A program made the translations under genes and the position numbers. From positions 661,088 to 725,087 of the forward strand of contig BCIA01000005.1 of assembly GCA_001599815.1 (NCBI GenBank): a stretch of DNA of 64,000 nt, read 5' to 3'. The notes under the pieces are model-generated. The model searched no databases. It was not told the DNA's origin and saw nothing but the letters and a program-made list of their open reading frames with translations. The stretch comes from Furcasterigmium furcatum (taxonomy: Eukaryota > Ascomycota > Sordariomycetes > Glomerellales > Plectosphaerellaceae). Below, in pieces: positions 1-10,730 of this stretch; position 1 is the stretch's first letter; the number at the start of each line of letters is the position of its first letter.

Positions 1-14
1 CACCCGTCGCCCCG

Positions 15-1265
15 ATGGCCCCCATGGCCCCCATGGCGCAAATGGACGTCACACCGCCGAGTGTCAAAGATACAACCCCCGCGGATGTGGTGCTCTCCAT
101 TGAGGAGCCCCCTGTCGTGAACACGCCTTCTTTCTTCGGTAGAATCGTTGGAGTCTTCACGGGGAACGCGAGGGCGTCTGCCGATGTCAGCCCCTCGCGC
201 AACGTGGCATCTGCGCGAAAGAGGTCGATTGAAGAGGTGGAAGGCTCTCCTACGAGGCAGCGCGATGCGAAGCAGGCGCGCAGCGAAGACATTGGTAACG
301 ACACTGCCGTCGAGCTTGAGGACCAGCCCCAGGACAGCGTCCCGCCGGCCGAGCAGAAATCGTCCGGCTCTGTCGTCGCCGAAAGGGAACGCAGCGTGTC
401 CCTGGGCAATGCCACCAAGGAGGTGGTTGCGGACCAACCGGCCCCTGCTGCGGTGGAGCCGACCGCCACTCCAGTGTCCAAGCCGAAGGAGAGGGCCAAG
501 CCGAAGACTACGCCCACGACGTCGGGCAGACGAGCTAGAAAGTCCAATGTTGCCCTGGGCACCCCTGCGAAGAAAGCGACCGAGAGCAAGGCCGGCAAGA
601 AGGAGCCCGAAGTCACCAAAGTCGCGGAGGAGGAAGAGGCCAAAGAGGGCGAGGAAGCAGAGGGCATATTCGAAATCGAAAAGATCATCGGCCATCGACT
701 GAATGCCGAGGACGAGACCCTCCTTGATGTCCACGTCTCCTGGAAGACTGACGACCCCGCGGGCGAGCTTACCTGGGAACCGGAGGCAAATGTCCAAGAA
801 GATGCACCCGGCGTGCTCTTCCAGTACTGGCGCACCGTCAAGGGAGGTCGTGCCTCCGTGCTCAACGACCCAGACATGTGGCATGTCCTGGGCGTCAAGA
901 ATCACAAGGTCGTCCAGACCACTGGAAAGGTCCTACTCCAGGTCGTTTGGATCGGATCCTCGCAGCGCTCGTGGGAGCCTGAGGAGGCGGCTGCCGGATA
1001 TGCCAAAGAGCACGTCGAGAACTACTGGGCCGAGAAAGGAGGACGAGATGCGGTGTTGGGCCAGGCTGCCGCTCCTAAGAAGCCACGTGGTCGCCCTCCC
1101 AAGTCGGCCTCGGCAGCGAGCAGCAAGGCAGCCACTGCAAAACAGCCTGCCAAGGCCCCGGCGAAGAAGGCTACGAAGGATGCTGCTCAGCCGGCCAAGA
1201 AGAAGGCAGCAACGACAAAGGCTGCCGCGGCCCCTACTCGGGCAACTCGGAGCAGCAAACGTTAA
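15..1265 (+). CDS. double chromodomain protein with AT-hook (5' end may be cut by the window)
   Basis: A 416-residue chromatin-binding protein, presumably nuclear. Residues 1-215 are low-complexity and charged. A chromodomain follows at about 217-275, containing the aromatic/acidic features FEIEKIIGHR, VSWKTDD and LTWEPEANV. A second chromodomain-like block lies at about 288-340 (VLLQVVWIGSS, RSWEPEEA). The basic tail carries an AT-hook core PRGRPPK near residue 357 followed by a histone H1-like Lys/Ala/Pro run to the end. Chromodomains bind methylated histone tails and AT-hooks bind the DNA minor groove, so a heterochromatin or histone-mark reader is likely. The frame is open to the window edge, so the true start may lie upstream; the first ATG inside the window is used here. 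No intron is seen. It ends tail-to-tail with the P450 on the opposite strand. Confidence 0.8.
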   Translation: MAPMAPMAQMDVTPPSVKDTTPADVVLSIEEPPVVNTPSFFGRIVGVFTGNARASADVSPSRNVASARKRSIEEVEGSPTRQRDAKQARSEDIGNDTAVELEDQPQDSVPPAEQKSSGSVVAERERSVSLGNATKEVVADQPAPAAVEPTATPVSKPKERAKPKTTPTTSGRRARKSNVALGTPAKKATESKAGKKEPEVTKVAEEEEAKEGEEAEGIFEIEKIIGHRLNAEDETLLDVHVSWKTDDPAGELTWEPEANVQEDAPGVLFQYWRTVKGGRASVLNDPDMWHVLGVKNHKVVQTTGKVLLQVVWIGSSQRSWEPEEAAAGYAKEHVENYWAEKGGRDAVLGQAAAPKKPRGRPPKSASAASSKAATAKQPAKAPAKKATKDAAQPAKKKAATTKAAAAPTRATRSSKR

Positions 1266-1638
1266 GACAGCAACTCACAAAATGGGTAGGGGTGATTGCG
1301 GGGGGCGTTCGGGGGCATCGGAGGCAAACGGCGGCAGCGAAATCATTGAGGGTCGGCGTGCGTGTTTTTATTTGACAGGCAACTTGTTTTGCTCGTCCAC
1401 CTTCATAATTCCAGGAGCACAGGACCGGGAGGCTTTGATCTGCACTATGGCAGGGTTCGGCCTCTCGGCGACGATAACAAAGTACATTGTTTCGCGCGAA
1501 CTTGAGAGCTGGTTGTTTTGTGTGCAAGCGAGATGTGCATTGATGAGGGGAATCTATTATTGCCTGGCTTGTGGCCACGACCTTGAGAGGGGATACGACT
1601 CTCTATCATCGTACATAATACGCCCTCGCGGGCCAGTT
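1266..1638. other. tail-to-tail intergenic spacer
   Basis: Shared 3' region of two convergent genes. I see no further gene here. An alternative P450 frame runs into its right edge (about 1557-1640). Confidence 0.5.
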
Positions 1639-3087
1639 CTATCGGGTTTCATCAAGAGACCGGAATCGTATCTTGCCATCTGCGCCCAGTGACGTCTCCG
1701 AGCGGCCATAAACCCCGGCCACGATGCCTCGCATGGCGACCCAGGCCACGTTGACCCCGATGCACATCCTCGGGCCACTGCCGAATGCGTAGAAATGACG
1801 CCTCATATCGGCCAACGACGCCTGCTTGTTATCAGCATCATCCTTCAGCGCGCCATCATCCTTCAACCACCGCTCTGGCGACCACTTCGCTGCCTCGGTG
1901 AAGACACCAGTGTGCTTGTGCACAGCTTCCGGCGCGGCGCCGATGACCCAGCCCGCGGGAATCGAATGTCCGTGAACCTCAATACTGCCTTCTCTGGCAG
2001 TCACTCGCCTTTCGAGGCTGAAGGGAATAGGGGGGCTCAGCCTGAGCGTCTCGCGTATGACTGCGTTCAGGACGGGGAGTCGCCGGAGCTCGTCGGCCGA
2101 GATGCCCGACGGCGAGGCAGCAGACGCTTCGCGAATCTCATCCCGCAGCCGTTCCTGTATCGCCTTGTTCTCCGGGGCAGACAGGGTTTTAAAGAGGGCC
2201 GAGAGCGCGTCGAATGTCGTCGTGATGCCTGCCCAGAAGTGATCCACGCTGTCGCTCAGAATATAATCCAGCGACGGCACAGAAGCCGAAGACTCCTCCT
2301 CGGAATGCTCGGAGAACAGCCTCGCGATGAGAGAGCCATCCAGCACATCGCCCCCGCGTGCGCCAGACTGCAGATCCGCAAGCACCCTTCTCCCTATCGC
2401 GTCAGAGAACGGCCTGTGCTGGAGCTGTCGATCGAGTCCCTTCGGGGCCCAGCCCCGTCTGCAGAGCCACATGGTCATCTTCGGCATCAGCAGCGCAGCC
2501 ACCGCCGACAAGGACCATTTCATTCTCCAGTCCTGCCAGTCCAGGTCCTTCCGGAAGAGCCCCCGCTGCGCCGCGTCTCCCAGCGTGTTCGAGGCGTTGG
2601 CCGGGCCGTACACCACGTAGCTCATGATGTCGCACAGAGCGAGCCTCAGCGGCAGCTTGAGATCAACGCCATCGGAAGCTGAACCCTTCTCATCGCTGAC
2701 AAGCGCCAGCATGCCCTCCGCCGCGCGTTCGACGGCGTCACTCAGCCCCGCGGACCGCGACGCCGTCGCCGAGTACAGAGTCCTCAGGATCTTCCGGCGC
2801 TCATGATGCTCATCGCCATCAACGGTGGAGACGAGATTCTCCGAGTCGTAGTTGTGCAGTAGCGGAATCGGGCCTTCGCGATCGAGGCGGCGCGTGGAGG
2901 CCGAGAGGAAGACGTCCCGCAGCCCGGCGATGTCGTTTACCGAGACCCTTCGCGGCGCGAGCTGCACGACGGGGCCGTACCGGGCGTGCCAGACGTCGAG
3001 GGTGCGGCGGAGGACGATCAGGGAGAAGCGCAGGGGTATTGATGTGAATCTGGCCAGCCAGGGGCCGGGGAGCCGCGGGGGAGGCAT
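1639..3087 (-). CDS. cytochrome P450 monooxygenase, both termini atypical
   Basis: A 482-residue P450. The proline-rich hinge is PGPWLARFTSIP at the very N-terminus. The I-helix has WAGITTTFDAL, the K-helix ExxR is in AVIRETLRLSP, and the haem loop is FGSGPRMCIGV. It would be a haem-thiolate monooxygenase; the substrate is unknown. Two oddities. There is no membrane anchor before the hinge, so an upstream exon may be missing; the frame stays open upstream without an ATG, and a TTTCTCGACAG splice-acceptor-like site sits near 3180. The C-terminus stops only about 40 residues after the haem cysteine, shorter than the usual 60-70, while another frame stays open past the stop. The gene may therefore have a terminal frameshift or an unrecognised 3' exon. 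Confidence 0.8.
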   Translation of the reverse strand: MPPPRLPGPWLARFTSIPLRFSLIVLRRTLDVWHARYGPVVQLAPRRVSVNDIAGLRDVFLSASTRRLDREGPIPLLHNYDSENLVSTVDGDEHHERRKILRTLYSATASRSAGLSDAVERAAEGMLALVSDEKGSASDGVDLKLPLRLALCDIMSYVVYGPANASNTLGDAAQRGLFRKDLDWQDWRMKWSLSAVAALLMPKMTMWLCRRGWAPKGLDRQLQHRPFSDAIGRRVLADLQSGARGGDVLDGSLIARLFSEHSEEESSASVPSLDYILSDSVDHFWAGITTTFDALSALFKTLSAPENKAIQERLRDEIREASAASPSGISADELRRLPVLNAVIRETLRLSPPIPFSLERRVTAREGSIEVHGHSIPAGWVIGAAPEAVHKHTGVFTEAAKWSPERWLKDDGALKDDADNKQASLADMRRHFYAFGSGPRMCIGVNVAWVAMRGIVAGVYGRSETSLGADGKIRFRSLDETR

Positions 3088-3562
3088 CCGGGCGGAGGAT
3101 ATGTTGGACGGGCACTCAGGAGTAGAGGCACGGAAGAGACAGTATTCAGAATCGTAGTGAACTACATTCGGTCCGGCTGTCGAGAAAGAGATTCACTCCA
3201 TTGAGAATCAATCCGCCTTAGGCCGGCATTTCTGGTGTTTGGGGGTTGAGCCTCAGGCTCATCGTCCGTCATTCATTGTCTGTGGGGATATTTTTACGAG
3301 GTGACGGACGACAAATTAGCGGGTGAAGGACGCAGTTTATACGACCAATGCGAGGAACGCCACCCCGACCTCACTTTCACACTCGGCCGCACCAAACTAA
3401 TTTGGACTGAATGGGAAGGGAAATAGGGACGGGAATGAAACTCGTGAGAATAGTTCGTAGTTTGTTAGGCTACTAGTAATGGACGTCTATATGAGACAGA
3501 GATTCACAGCCCCTCTCCTTCAAAAAGGCACGAGGAACACCGATCTTCAAGATGTTTCCCCC
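3088..3562. other. spacer between P450 start and permease stop
   Basis: It holds the promoter or a possible missing 5' exon of the P450 and the 3' end of the MFS permease. No other coding signal is visible. Confidence 0.4.
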
Positions 3563-5406
3563 CTAAGTCCTCCACCTGAACCCGGGATGTTTCCAGTCCA
3601 GGTCCGACACCTCCTTCGCGCTCATGCCCGCCAGCTCCTCCTCGACGTTCCGCTCGTCCCTCTTCTTGTTATCCCACTTCATCCAGAACCAGGCGGCCAC
3701 GGCAATGATGAAGATCATACCGGCGGCCGCGAGATTAAGGCCGTTGCCGATCTTGAAGTCGGGCGCGTCCCAGCTGATGTAGCTCCACGTCGACACGAGG
3801 CCGCCGATGTTGCCGAGCATGACGTTCAGGCCGATCGCGCTGCTCCGCGCCGTGTCGCTGATGACGTTGGCGCTGATGTGCGCGTTTGTCATCGGGCCCA
3901 GCGTCATGCAAGAGCTGGCGACGAGGAACGTTGCCGCGTATCTGACCGTGTTGACCCGCGACGCCAGGAACATGGTGAAGCCCGTCATGACCACTATTTT
4001 CAATTAGCACAAGCCGACAAGTCACAATGGCTTCAGCACTTACGGGGAGCGCTCAGGGCGATCAGCACCTGCCGCCTGTCGAGATACCAACTCAGCGCGG
4101 GGAACGCCAGCACGAAGAACGCGCCGAGAGCGTATGGCGGCACGCTGTACAGCTGCTGCTGGACGACCGTGTACTCGGGGTAGATGCTCCTGACGATCGT
4201 GGGCAGGAAGAACGCCAGGCCGCCGACGGTGATGTTGTTGAAGAGGAAGATGAAGGCGATCTGGAGAGTCACGGGGTTCGTCATGCCGCGAATGAGCTTC
4301 GTGCGGTCCATTCCGTCGAGCACCTCCGTGGCACCGACGCGCTCCGACTTGACGCGGGCGATGCACAGCTCCTTTTCCTCCTGGGAGAGCCAGCGGGCCG
4401 TCTCCGGGCGGTCTGTCAGGGTGAAGAACGAGATCAGGGCGAGGATGACGGTCTGGAGCAGGGTGGTTAGCTCAGCCACGCCTTAGGATCCATACTCAGG
4501 GCAAGGTATCTCACAATGATGCCCTCGATGGCAAAGATCATGCGCCATTCCCTGAGAGAGCCGAAGCTATCAAGGGTCAGGATGCGGGAGGCCAGAAGAC
4601 CGCCAAATGCGCCGGCTAGAGGAGCCATGACCATGTACAAGGAGAGTCGGAAGGTGAGTTCGGCGCGCTGGTACCAGCGGGAGAGGTAGTACGCGATCCC
4701 GGGCAGCATGCCAGCCTCGAAGATGCCAAGAAGGAAGCGAACGCCGCACATCTCAGCCTGGGTGTTCACGAAAGCGGTAGCGATGGAAATGCCCCCGAAA
4801 GCGACCGAGGTGATCGGCAGGAACCAGCCAGGTCCCATCCATTTGCAGCAGATGTTGGCCGGGATCTGTTTGGATAGGCAGTCAGCTACTCGTCGCGGCT
4901 AACAGGTCATGGCTTGTACTCACCTCAAACACGATGTACGAGATGTAGAACACGGAAAGGATGACGTTGTACTGGAAACCTTGGAGGCCGAGGTCCTCCT
5001 CCATGCCGGCGATACGGGCATTTCCTGGACACGTGAGCACAGAGTCGGGCATCTGGAGGGTCGAATGTGGCTCACCAATATTGGCACGATCGATGAAGCA
5101 GAAGAGATAGAGCAGGGCCACAGTCGGGACGGTATAAAAGTCCAGCTTCCACCGGAGCTTCCTGACTGCCACGGGGTCAAAGGTGACCAGGGGGTTACCG
5201 TGCCTTTGTCCATGTCAGAAGGCTCAGCCGACAGTGAGGGATACGAAAGGGACTCACTGGTCGGTAGCTACTTGGCCGTGGCCAGCCGCCAGGCGGATGT
5301 TCCCCTCGGCATCCCTGGTGGTCTTGATGCCGTGGCTTTCCAGTGCCGCGACCTGGCTCTCCTCGAGCTGTGCCCCGGAAGGGGAGTCCTTCTCGCTGGA
5401 GACCAT
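3563..5406 (-). CDS. MFS permease, Dal5/anion:cation symporter type, 6 exons
   Basis: Exons (minus strand) are 5406-5258, 5203-5076, 5024-4924, 4865-4515, 4452-4044 and 3993-3563; the introns are 50-62 nt and the product is 522 residues. It is a twelve-helix major facilitator permease of the plasma membrane. Recognisable family blocks are FCFIDRANIGNARIAGMEED at the first helix, FQYNVILSVFYISYIVFE, the loop RFLLGIFEAGMLPG, and the hydrophilic linker starting TDRPETARWLSQEEKELC. These place it with the Dal5/allantoate, nicotinate and vitamin permeases of fungi rather than the sugar porters. The substrate cannot be read from sequence. The start MVSSEKD was chosen because it gives the usual short cytosolic N-tail and lies downstream of the ambiguous base at 5452. 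Two acceptors (GACAAAG, GTGTCCAG) fix reading frames that restore continuous homology. Confidence 0.85.
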
Positions 5407-8123
5407 GGCTTGGGGAGGCTTCACGTTGTCGGGACTGTTGTTGTGGCGTGGNAAGAGAAAAAGGACCAAAGATCTGCAGAAGGACGTTCGTTGGGGTGAC
5501 AGGAGCCGCAACACGTTGGACAAGGTATGACCCGAGCTGGCGGGAGAGGAGTAGGCAATGGAAGGGGGACGATGCAGCTGTTGTACTTATATGCTCCCTC
5601 ATCCACCGTCACCAGGGCGTCGATCTCTCTCTCTCACTCGAAGTGCCGATATGACCTGAGGGATCTAGCCAAGCAGAAAAAACGGGCAGAAAGCTGCCCC
5701 TGGTCCGGATTGTCCACAAGCGGCATAGCGCATGTAACTCCAAGGTGGACTGTTCTCCACCTCCGCAAGCCATCGTCAACGTCTCCATATCAGGACGTGC
5801 GCGTTTCTTCCTTTAGGAGGCGCCTCGACACCTACCGGGTGTCGCTGCCGATGCGGGGTACCAGCATCTCCCACGCTCTGGCGGTCCATTTTCCAAAGTG
5901 AAGTAAGATTGAGTCAGCAGCTGAATGGATCTGGGGTCTCTGAAATGGGTCGTTGCCGTTGAGTTGTGGATAACACGGAGGAGTCTGGGGTAGGCCGTTG
6001 GACGCCCACCGCAGCGTCCCGCCCCCGCGTTTGCACCGGCGGGCGGTTGAGGATGCCGTCCGTCGCATCTTCGATTCCTACTTACCCGGTGGAGGGATCA
6101 GGGGACCTGGAATTGCAGTGAAATCCAGGCCGGGGCTGCTTCCGTGGCTCCCCTCTTGCACCGTTGCCAATGCCCTCAGCTCTGGGACTGAAGATCCTCA
6201 GCTGTTGGAACTTTGGAGACCTATTCGGGAGGTTATCGTAGACTGTCTGCCCACCAGCCCCATTGCCGCCCTGGCAGAGCTGCACGATGCCCGTGGTTTC
6301 GGCGTTCATGTTGGATTGAGCTTCGCGCAGCTCCGAACATTCCCCAGCCACTCAGGACCAATGACCGCCTGAGGGGACGAGGTGGCTCTGTGCAGGCGGT
6401 TCCAATGCCAAGGGGTCTAGCAGGTTGCTGTCGTCGGCAATCGACTTCGGCAGCTGAGATGCAGGCTGAAATGATCAACAGGACGAACAACTGTCCTTCA
6501 TGGTCAGAATGTTTCTGGAGAAGACCCGCGGGCCGAGGCCGCTTGGGAGGCCAGTTGCTAAATACCAAATGCCGTTCTCAATATCCGCGACTCCTGCGGC
6601 TCATCAGCCAAGGTTCAGGCTGAAGTTGGCGATAGCATCAGGGCCAAAGGATGTAATATCCTCGTCAGCCGTGACTCAAGACACTGGGCGTGACGCGGCG
6701 AGAAGCTCTGACGAGGACCGGGCCTGGGTCTTCTCCTTCCTTCTCCAGCGAAGTGTCGGGGCTGAAGGCGGCTGGAAGCACACCCATCACGTGCCGCCTG
6801 AGACATATGAACGAGTGTCCTTTTGATAATCGATGAGTAAGGCCCCGAGGGAGTTTCACTTCAGGTCGTCGGCCGGGTTGGACAGCATCTTGCAAGCAGG
6901 TGAAGCCATCGCGGACTCGTCCGTCCGACTTTCGGGGCTTCCCCTGGTGGTGACAGCACAGATCGGACGAAACATGTCGACGTGGCCCGGCACGAGAACT
7001 CTCATCACGGTTCCTGAAGTCGCCTAGTCGAGGATGATGTTGTAAATAGCTCTTGGGGCGCTCACTTAGCTGAGCCGCATCGAGACGGACAGTCCAGCTT
7101 GTCTTGAACGGGAGCTTTGTGGGAGGCCTAGAAGCTGGAAGCCGAGATAGTGGCTAAGGGTGGATGCTATTTCGAGCCTGACAGGCCCTGTGGCAGCGTT
7201 TAAGGCGCTGAAGCCCTGGCTTTTGATTGGACCGGCCTGACCCAACAGTGCCGAGATGTGTGGACCGGCAGCCCAATGTGCCGGAACGGGGGAGACACAG
7301 ACCACCCAATGGCATCCGCCCGCCGCGACAGGGCAGACCTGGAGACGTGAGATGACGTGAGACCTGTGGACCGCCGACTCGGATTGCAGGACATCCGTCG
7401 CTTTTTTCTGCTTCTCGCAACTGATACGCGCATCACCGGTGAAGCTGGCTGGCTGCCACTGCCCTGACAGGATCTTCAGGATTGTCGTAAGGGGGCAAAC
7501 ACTGTGAATCGCAGGATGCAGTCGATGATGCGGGCGGCGGTCGAGGCCGACCGGGCGGGATGAGCAGCAGGGCTGGACCGTTCAATCGTGAGTTGTCCGT
7601 CGCGCGCGCGGCTTTGTTCTTGGTCAGATTGCTGCTCTTGGTAAGAGTCTTGGACGGGATTAGTGTGCAACGTAGCAGCATCCAGCGAAATAGCCTCGAT
7701 GCTAACTGGAAGGCAAGAGCTGTCCACCTCAGCCCAGCCCAACGGACGGGGGCCCCTTCCCTTCCAGCCCTTTCCTTTCCTCCCGGGTCGGGTCAGGTCC
7801 CCTTGTCAGCCGCTCCTCACATTTCGATTAGCGAGTTCCAAGGGGCTCCCTCCAAGCTGACAGCATACATCATCCCGCGAGTCTTTTCGCAATCTGTCAG
7901 ATCTTTCTCCTCTCCAACTAATTATTATCTACGTACACGTATCGCGACTGACCAGGGCTCATCGACGTCACAGTGAGCCAGCTCGACGGATCGCATTGAT
8001 AGCGGACAGCTCGACTCTGAACATCGCAAACCGCCTCAGACCCCCGCCGAAGGCCCCCGCGACCGCACCAACAAAAGCCCCCCCTCTTCTACCACAGCAC
8101 CACCCAGCAAAGACACCGGCAAG
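5407..8123. other. gene-poor interval, 2.7 kb
   Basis: Upstream of two divergent genes. Open frames here are short, unconserved in look and overlap on both strands; none shows a domain, signal peptide or convincing splice chain. It contains one ambiguous base (N at 5452). The last few hundred bases, with pyrimidine-rich stretches from 7740 on, are probably promoter and 5' UTR of the DUF7053 gene. Confidence 0.5.
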
Positions 8124-9446
8124 ATGATGCGCAAGAAGGAGGTCTACACGACCATAACGCCCATACCCGGCTTCATCCCCCGACAGCTCGCCGTCGACAT
8201 CCTCCACTCCCACTCCGAGGTCATCACCCTCAACCCCCTCGTCATCGACCATAGACCCATCCAGGCCCCCCGCGATGCCGCCTCCGACGAGTACTACTCG
8301 ACCTGGTACGAGGTCACCGAGCGCATGCAGTTCGTCCCTGGCATCGGCAGGATGGGCTCCGGAAAGATCAAGTTCAACGGCTGCTTTCACAATCTCCCAA
8401 CCGGCCTCCAGACGCACACCTACGCCCCCATGAACATCGACATCCGCATCAAGTACCGCGTCGACGGAAACCAGCCCGGCGTCGAGCCCCCGCCGCACCT
8501 CGAGCTCGGCCTCTCCGAGCTGGGCGCCCCCAGCGACGGCCTATACCTTCGCGAGGACATTGAGATCCGCTGCAACGTCACTCTCGCCAAGTACGTCAAG
8601 GAGTCCCTGAAGACAGCCAGTAAGGAGATGGTGTCTCGCATCATCAAGAAGGCCGAGCTGCTCGACTCGGGCGTCCTCCAGGCCATGATCGAGGATGGAA
8701 AGCTGAGGACCATCAACCCCAACGATCGGTCCGCCATGGCGATGCGCTCTCCGTCATTCGCCCCCGATCCCTTCGGCCGCAACAGCACGAGCCCACGGCC
8801 GCCCTCGCAGGGCTCCAACATGCAGCAGATGCAGCAGAATCCTCCCAGCTCGCCTGGTCCTATGGCGTACCAAGTCCCGAGACAATCCGTCTCGGGAGGG
8901 CCGTCCTACCAGACCTACCTGACGCAGCAGCAAATGCCCCCGCAGCAGCAACAGCAGCAGCAGTTCCAGCAGCAACAATATCAGCAGTACCCGTACCCTC
9001 CGCCTTCGATTTCCCAGATCGCCGAGCTCCCCCCAGACAATGGCCCCCAGGCAAATACCAGCTTCGTTGCTGAGCTTCCCGGCAGTGCATACGATCCTCG
9101 ACAACAGCAACAGCAGCAGCAACAGCAACAACAACAACCACAGCGCAGCCCCTCCTCCGCCGAGCAAAGCACGGGCAACTGGCGCTGGTCGCAGTCCACA
9201 ACCGGCGGCCAGCCGAGCCCGTCGCTCGTCAACTCTTCGCGCCCGACATCCATGTCCTCCGAGTCCAGCAGCACGGCCGGTGGCCTGGCAAGCCCGGGCC
9301 TCGACCAGCGCAGCTTCGCGACCGACCTGCCGACGCATGCGGAGACCCAGGAGGAGCATCAGAAGCGGTTCTCGGAGGGTCACAGCAAGATGGCGCCGCA
9401 TCACATGCAGCCGTACAACCCTGCGGATTACGGCCGGATGCGATGA
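8124..9446 (+). CDS. DUF7053-domain protein with C-terminal polyglutamine tracts
   Basis: A single-exon 440-residue protein. Residues 1-190 form one compact domain (KEVYTTITPIPGFIPRQLA at the start, then GIGRMGSGKIKFNGCFHNLP and HTYAPMNIDIRIKYRVDG). I match this from memory to the fungal DUF7053 family, whose function is unknown. The remaining 250 residues are disordered: Pro/Ser/Gln-rich with two polyQ runs encoded by CAG/CAA repeats at about 8941-8975 and 9103-9140. There is no signal peptide or membrane helix, so it is probably cytosolic or nuclear. The start MMRKKEVYT has an A at -3 (GCAAGATG) and two tandem Met codons. The mixture of CAG and CAA codons should limit slippage compared with a pure CAG run. 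Confidence 0.8.
   Translation: MMRKKEVYTTITPIPGFIPRQLAVDILHSHSEVITLNPLVIDHRPIQAPRDAASDEYYSTWYEVTERMQFVPGIGRMGSGKIKFNGCFHNLPTGLQTHTYAPMNIDIRIKYRVDGNQPGVEPPPHLELGLSELGAPSDGLYLREDIEIRCNVTLAKYVKESLKTASKEMVSRIIKKAELLDSGVLQAMIEDGKLRTINPNDRSAMAMRSPSFAPDPFGRNSTSPRPPSQGSNMQQMQQNPPSSPGPMAYQVPRQSVSGGPSYQTYLTQQQMPPQQQQQQQFQQQQYQQYPYPPPSISQIAELPPDNGPQANTSFVAELPGSAYDPRQQQQQQQQQQQQPQRSPSSAEQSTGNWRWSQSTTGGQPSPSLVNSSRPTSMSSESSSTAGGLASPGLDQRSFATDLPTHAETQEEHQKRFSEGHSKMAPHHMQPYNPADYGRMR
8941..9140 (+). repeat. CAG/CAA polyglutamine microsatellites
   Basis: Two imperfect trinucleotide arrays inside the DUF7053 gene, separated by about 120 bases. They encode glutamine runs interrupted by Phe, Tyr and Pro. Length polymorphism between strains would be expected. 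Confidence 0.8.
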
Positions 9447-10433
9447 GGAGATATGAAGTCTGGGCGTGTACACTAGAGCACTGTGGGCAGTCTGCCGGTA
9501 AAACGCGGGAATGGATGGCGTGAGGCGTGAAGCGCGAGAATTTGTTGTCCTCAATCTATTGCTATGGTCTGGGTCAGGATCAAGGTTGTTTTTCATGATA
9601 CCGTTTCGTTTTGGGGGAATTCAGCTTTGAACAAAATAATGAATTTGGGCATTGAATCGTTTTGCACTTGATGGTCCTGGCCTCCTCTGGTGAAGACAGA
9701 CAATATGGTAATTTTCGAAAGCCGCCATGTCTCTCCCTGAAGCTCGTGGCCCGGCACAGACCTGCAAACGAGCATGTTTGACAGCAGGAGTGGATTGGTT
9801 GTTTCCGCTTGACCTCGAGACTTTGGAGAAGTTCTTTGTTGCGCCTCGTCAATGGCGTGGGTTGACACTTGGCAAACGCCCATGCCAGCCGACCACCAAG
9901 CGGCATCGACTGACCTGACAGACACTCAAGCGCTGCAGCAGGGACAGCCAATTCTCCCCTCACAGCGTGTACTCTGAGTGCAGTCGACTTGAAGCCGGTT
10001 CAAGCCGCACTTGCCCATCGGCAACATTGTTCAGATATGAACTCGAGCAAACCGGTCTCTCGTTCTGCGGTCATCAAAGCAAGAATCGGGTGACAATGAC
10101 CACGGACAAAGGTACAGCCAGGGCCAGGGAGCAAGACACGACAAGGAGGAGACACAGGGCCTAAGAGGTGTGGTCAAGACTCCAAGGCTCTCTGACCATC
10201 TAACCTGACACCTATGTGGACCACAATCCATTCCTGTACCTATACGCTTTGCAAAGCCTTCCTATACCGTTGTCAGGTGTTCACACTCATCTTGTCAGGA
10301 ACAGCTCCAACATTGTGATCCGAAGGCATCTTCAGATGTCTCCTATAAAGCAAGCCATGGATCCCCTCGAAATCCACAACGGAAGCACACATCCACCACA
10401 CACACCCGAGCACACACAAACACCACACGCAAC
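9447..10433. other. intergenic interval, 1 kb
   Basis: 3' region of the DUF7053 gene and promoter of the small membrane protein. I see no supported gene. Confidence 0.4.
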
Positions 10434-10730
10434 ATGCTCACACACCTCATCGCCCACCTCCACGGCCTCCTGGCCCAGGCCCCCCTCCCCACCCGCATCC
10501 TCTTCTACTTTATCCTCTACCCCATCGTCTACTACATCCTCCTCCGCGGCCTCATCGCCGCCTGGAAGGGCACCCTCACCGCCCCCGCGCAGTCCAAGGT
10601 CAAGTACACCAGGGATGTAGTCCGCCGCAGCAAGGTCCGCCGCCTCTCCAAGGTCGCCGACAAGAACGATGCTGCCGACACCGGTAAGTGGCTCGTCCTC
10701 ACCGAGGAGAAGCGCAAGACTGCCACTTAG
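10434..10730 (+). CDS. small single-pass membrane protein, hypothetical
   Basis: A 98-residue product with one hydrophobic segment at about 20-45 (RILFYFILYPIVYYILLRG), flanked by a short N-tail and a long basic C-tail (KYTRDVVRRSKVRRLSKVADK). It would be a tail-in-cytosol membrane protein by the positive-inside rule. I do not recognise the family. The start is preceded by a good CACGCAAC context. A perfect GTAAGT donor-like sequence at 10684 near the 3' end could mean that the last 15 residues are intronic and that a further exon exists; no clear acceptor partner was found. A 134-aa antisense frame covers the same span but lacks any recognisable feature. Confidence 0.5.
   Translation: MLTHLIAHLHGLLAQAPLPTRILFYFILYPIVYYILLRGLIAAWKGTLTAPAQSKVKYTRDVVRRSKVRRLSKVADKNDAADTGKWLVLTEEKRKTAT

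Noticed and set aside
5452..5452. Ambiguous base N (also at 17663) as a sign of a misassembly
   Set aside because: Each is a single undetermined base outside any coding exon; flanking genes are intact.
5998..6372. Open frames in the 5.4-8.1 kb interval as genes
   Set aside because: Short, overlapping on both strands, no domains and no coherent exon chain.
8941..9140. Regular CAG/CAA arrays considered as a CRISPR-like or minisatellite structure
   Set aside because: Pure trinucleotide coding repeats, in frame with the DUF7053 protein, without spacers.
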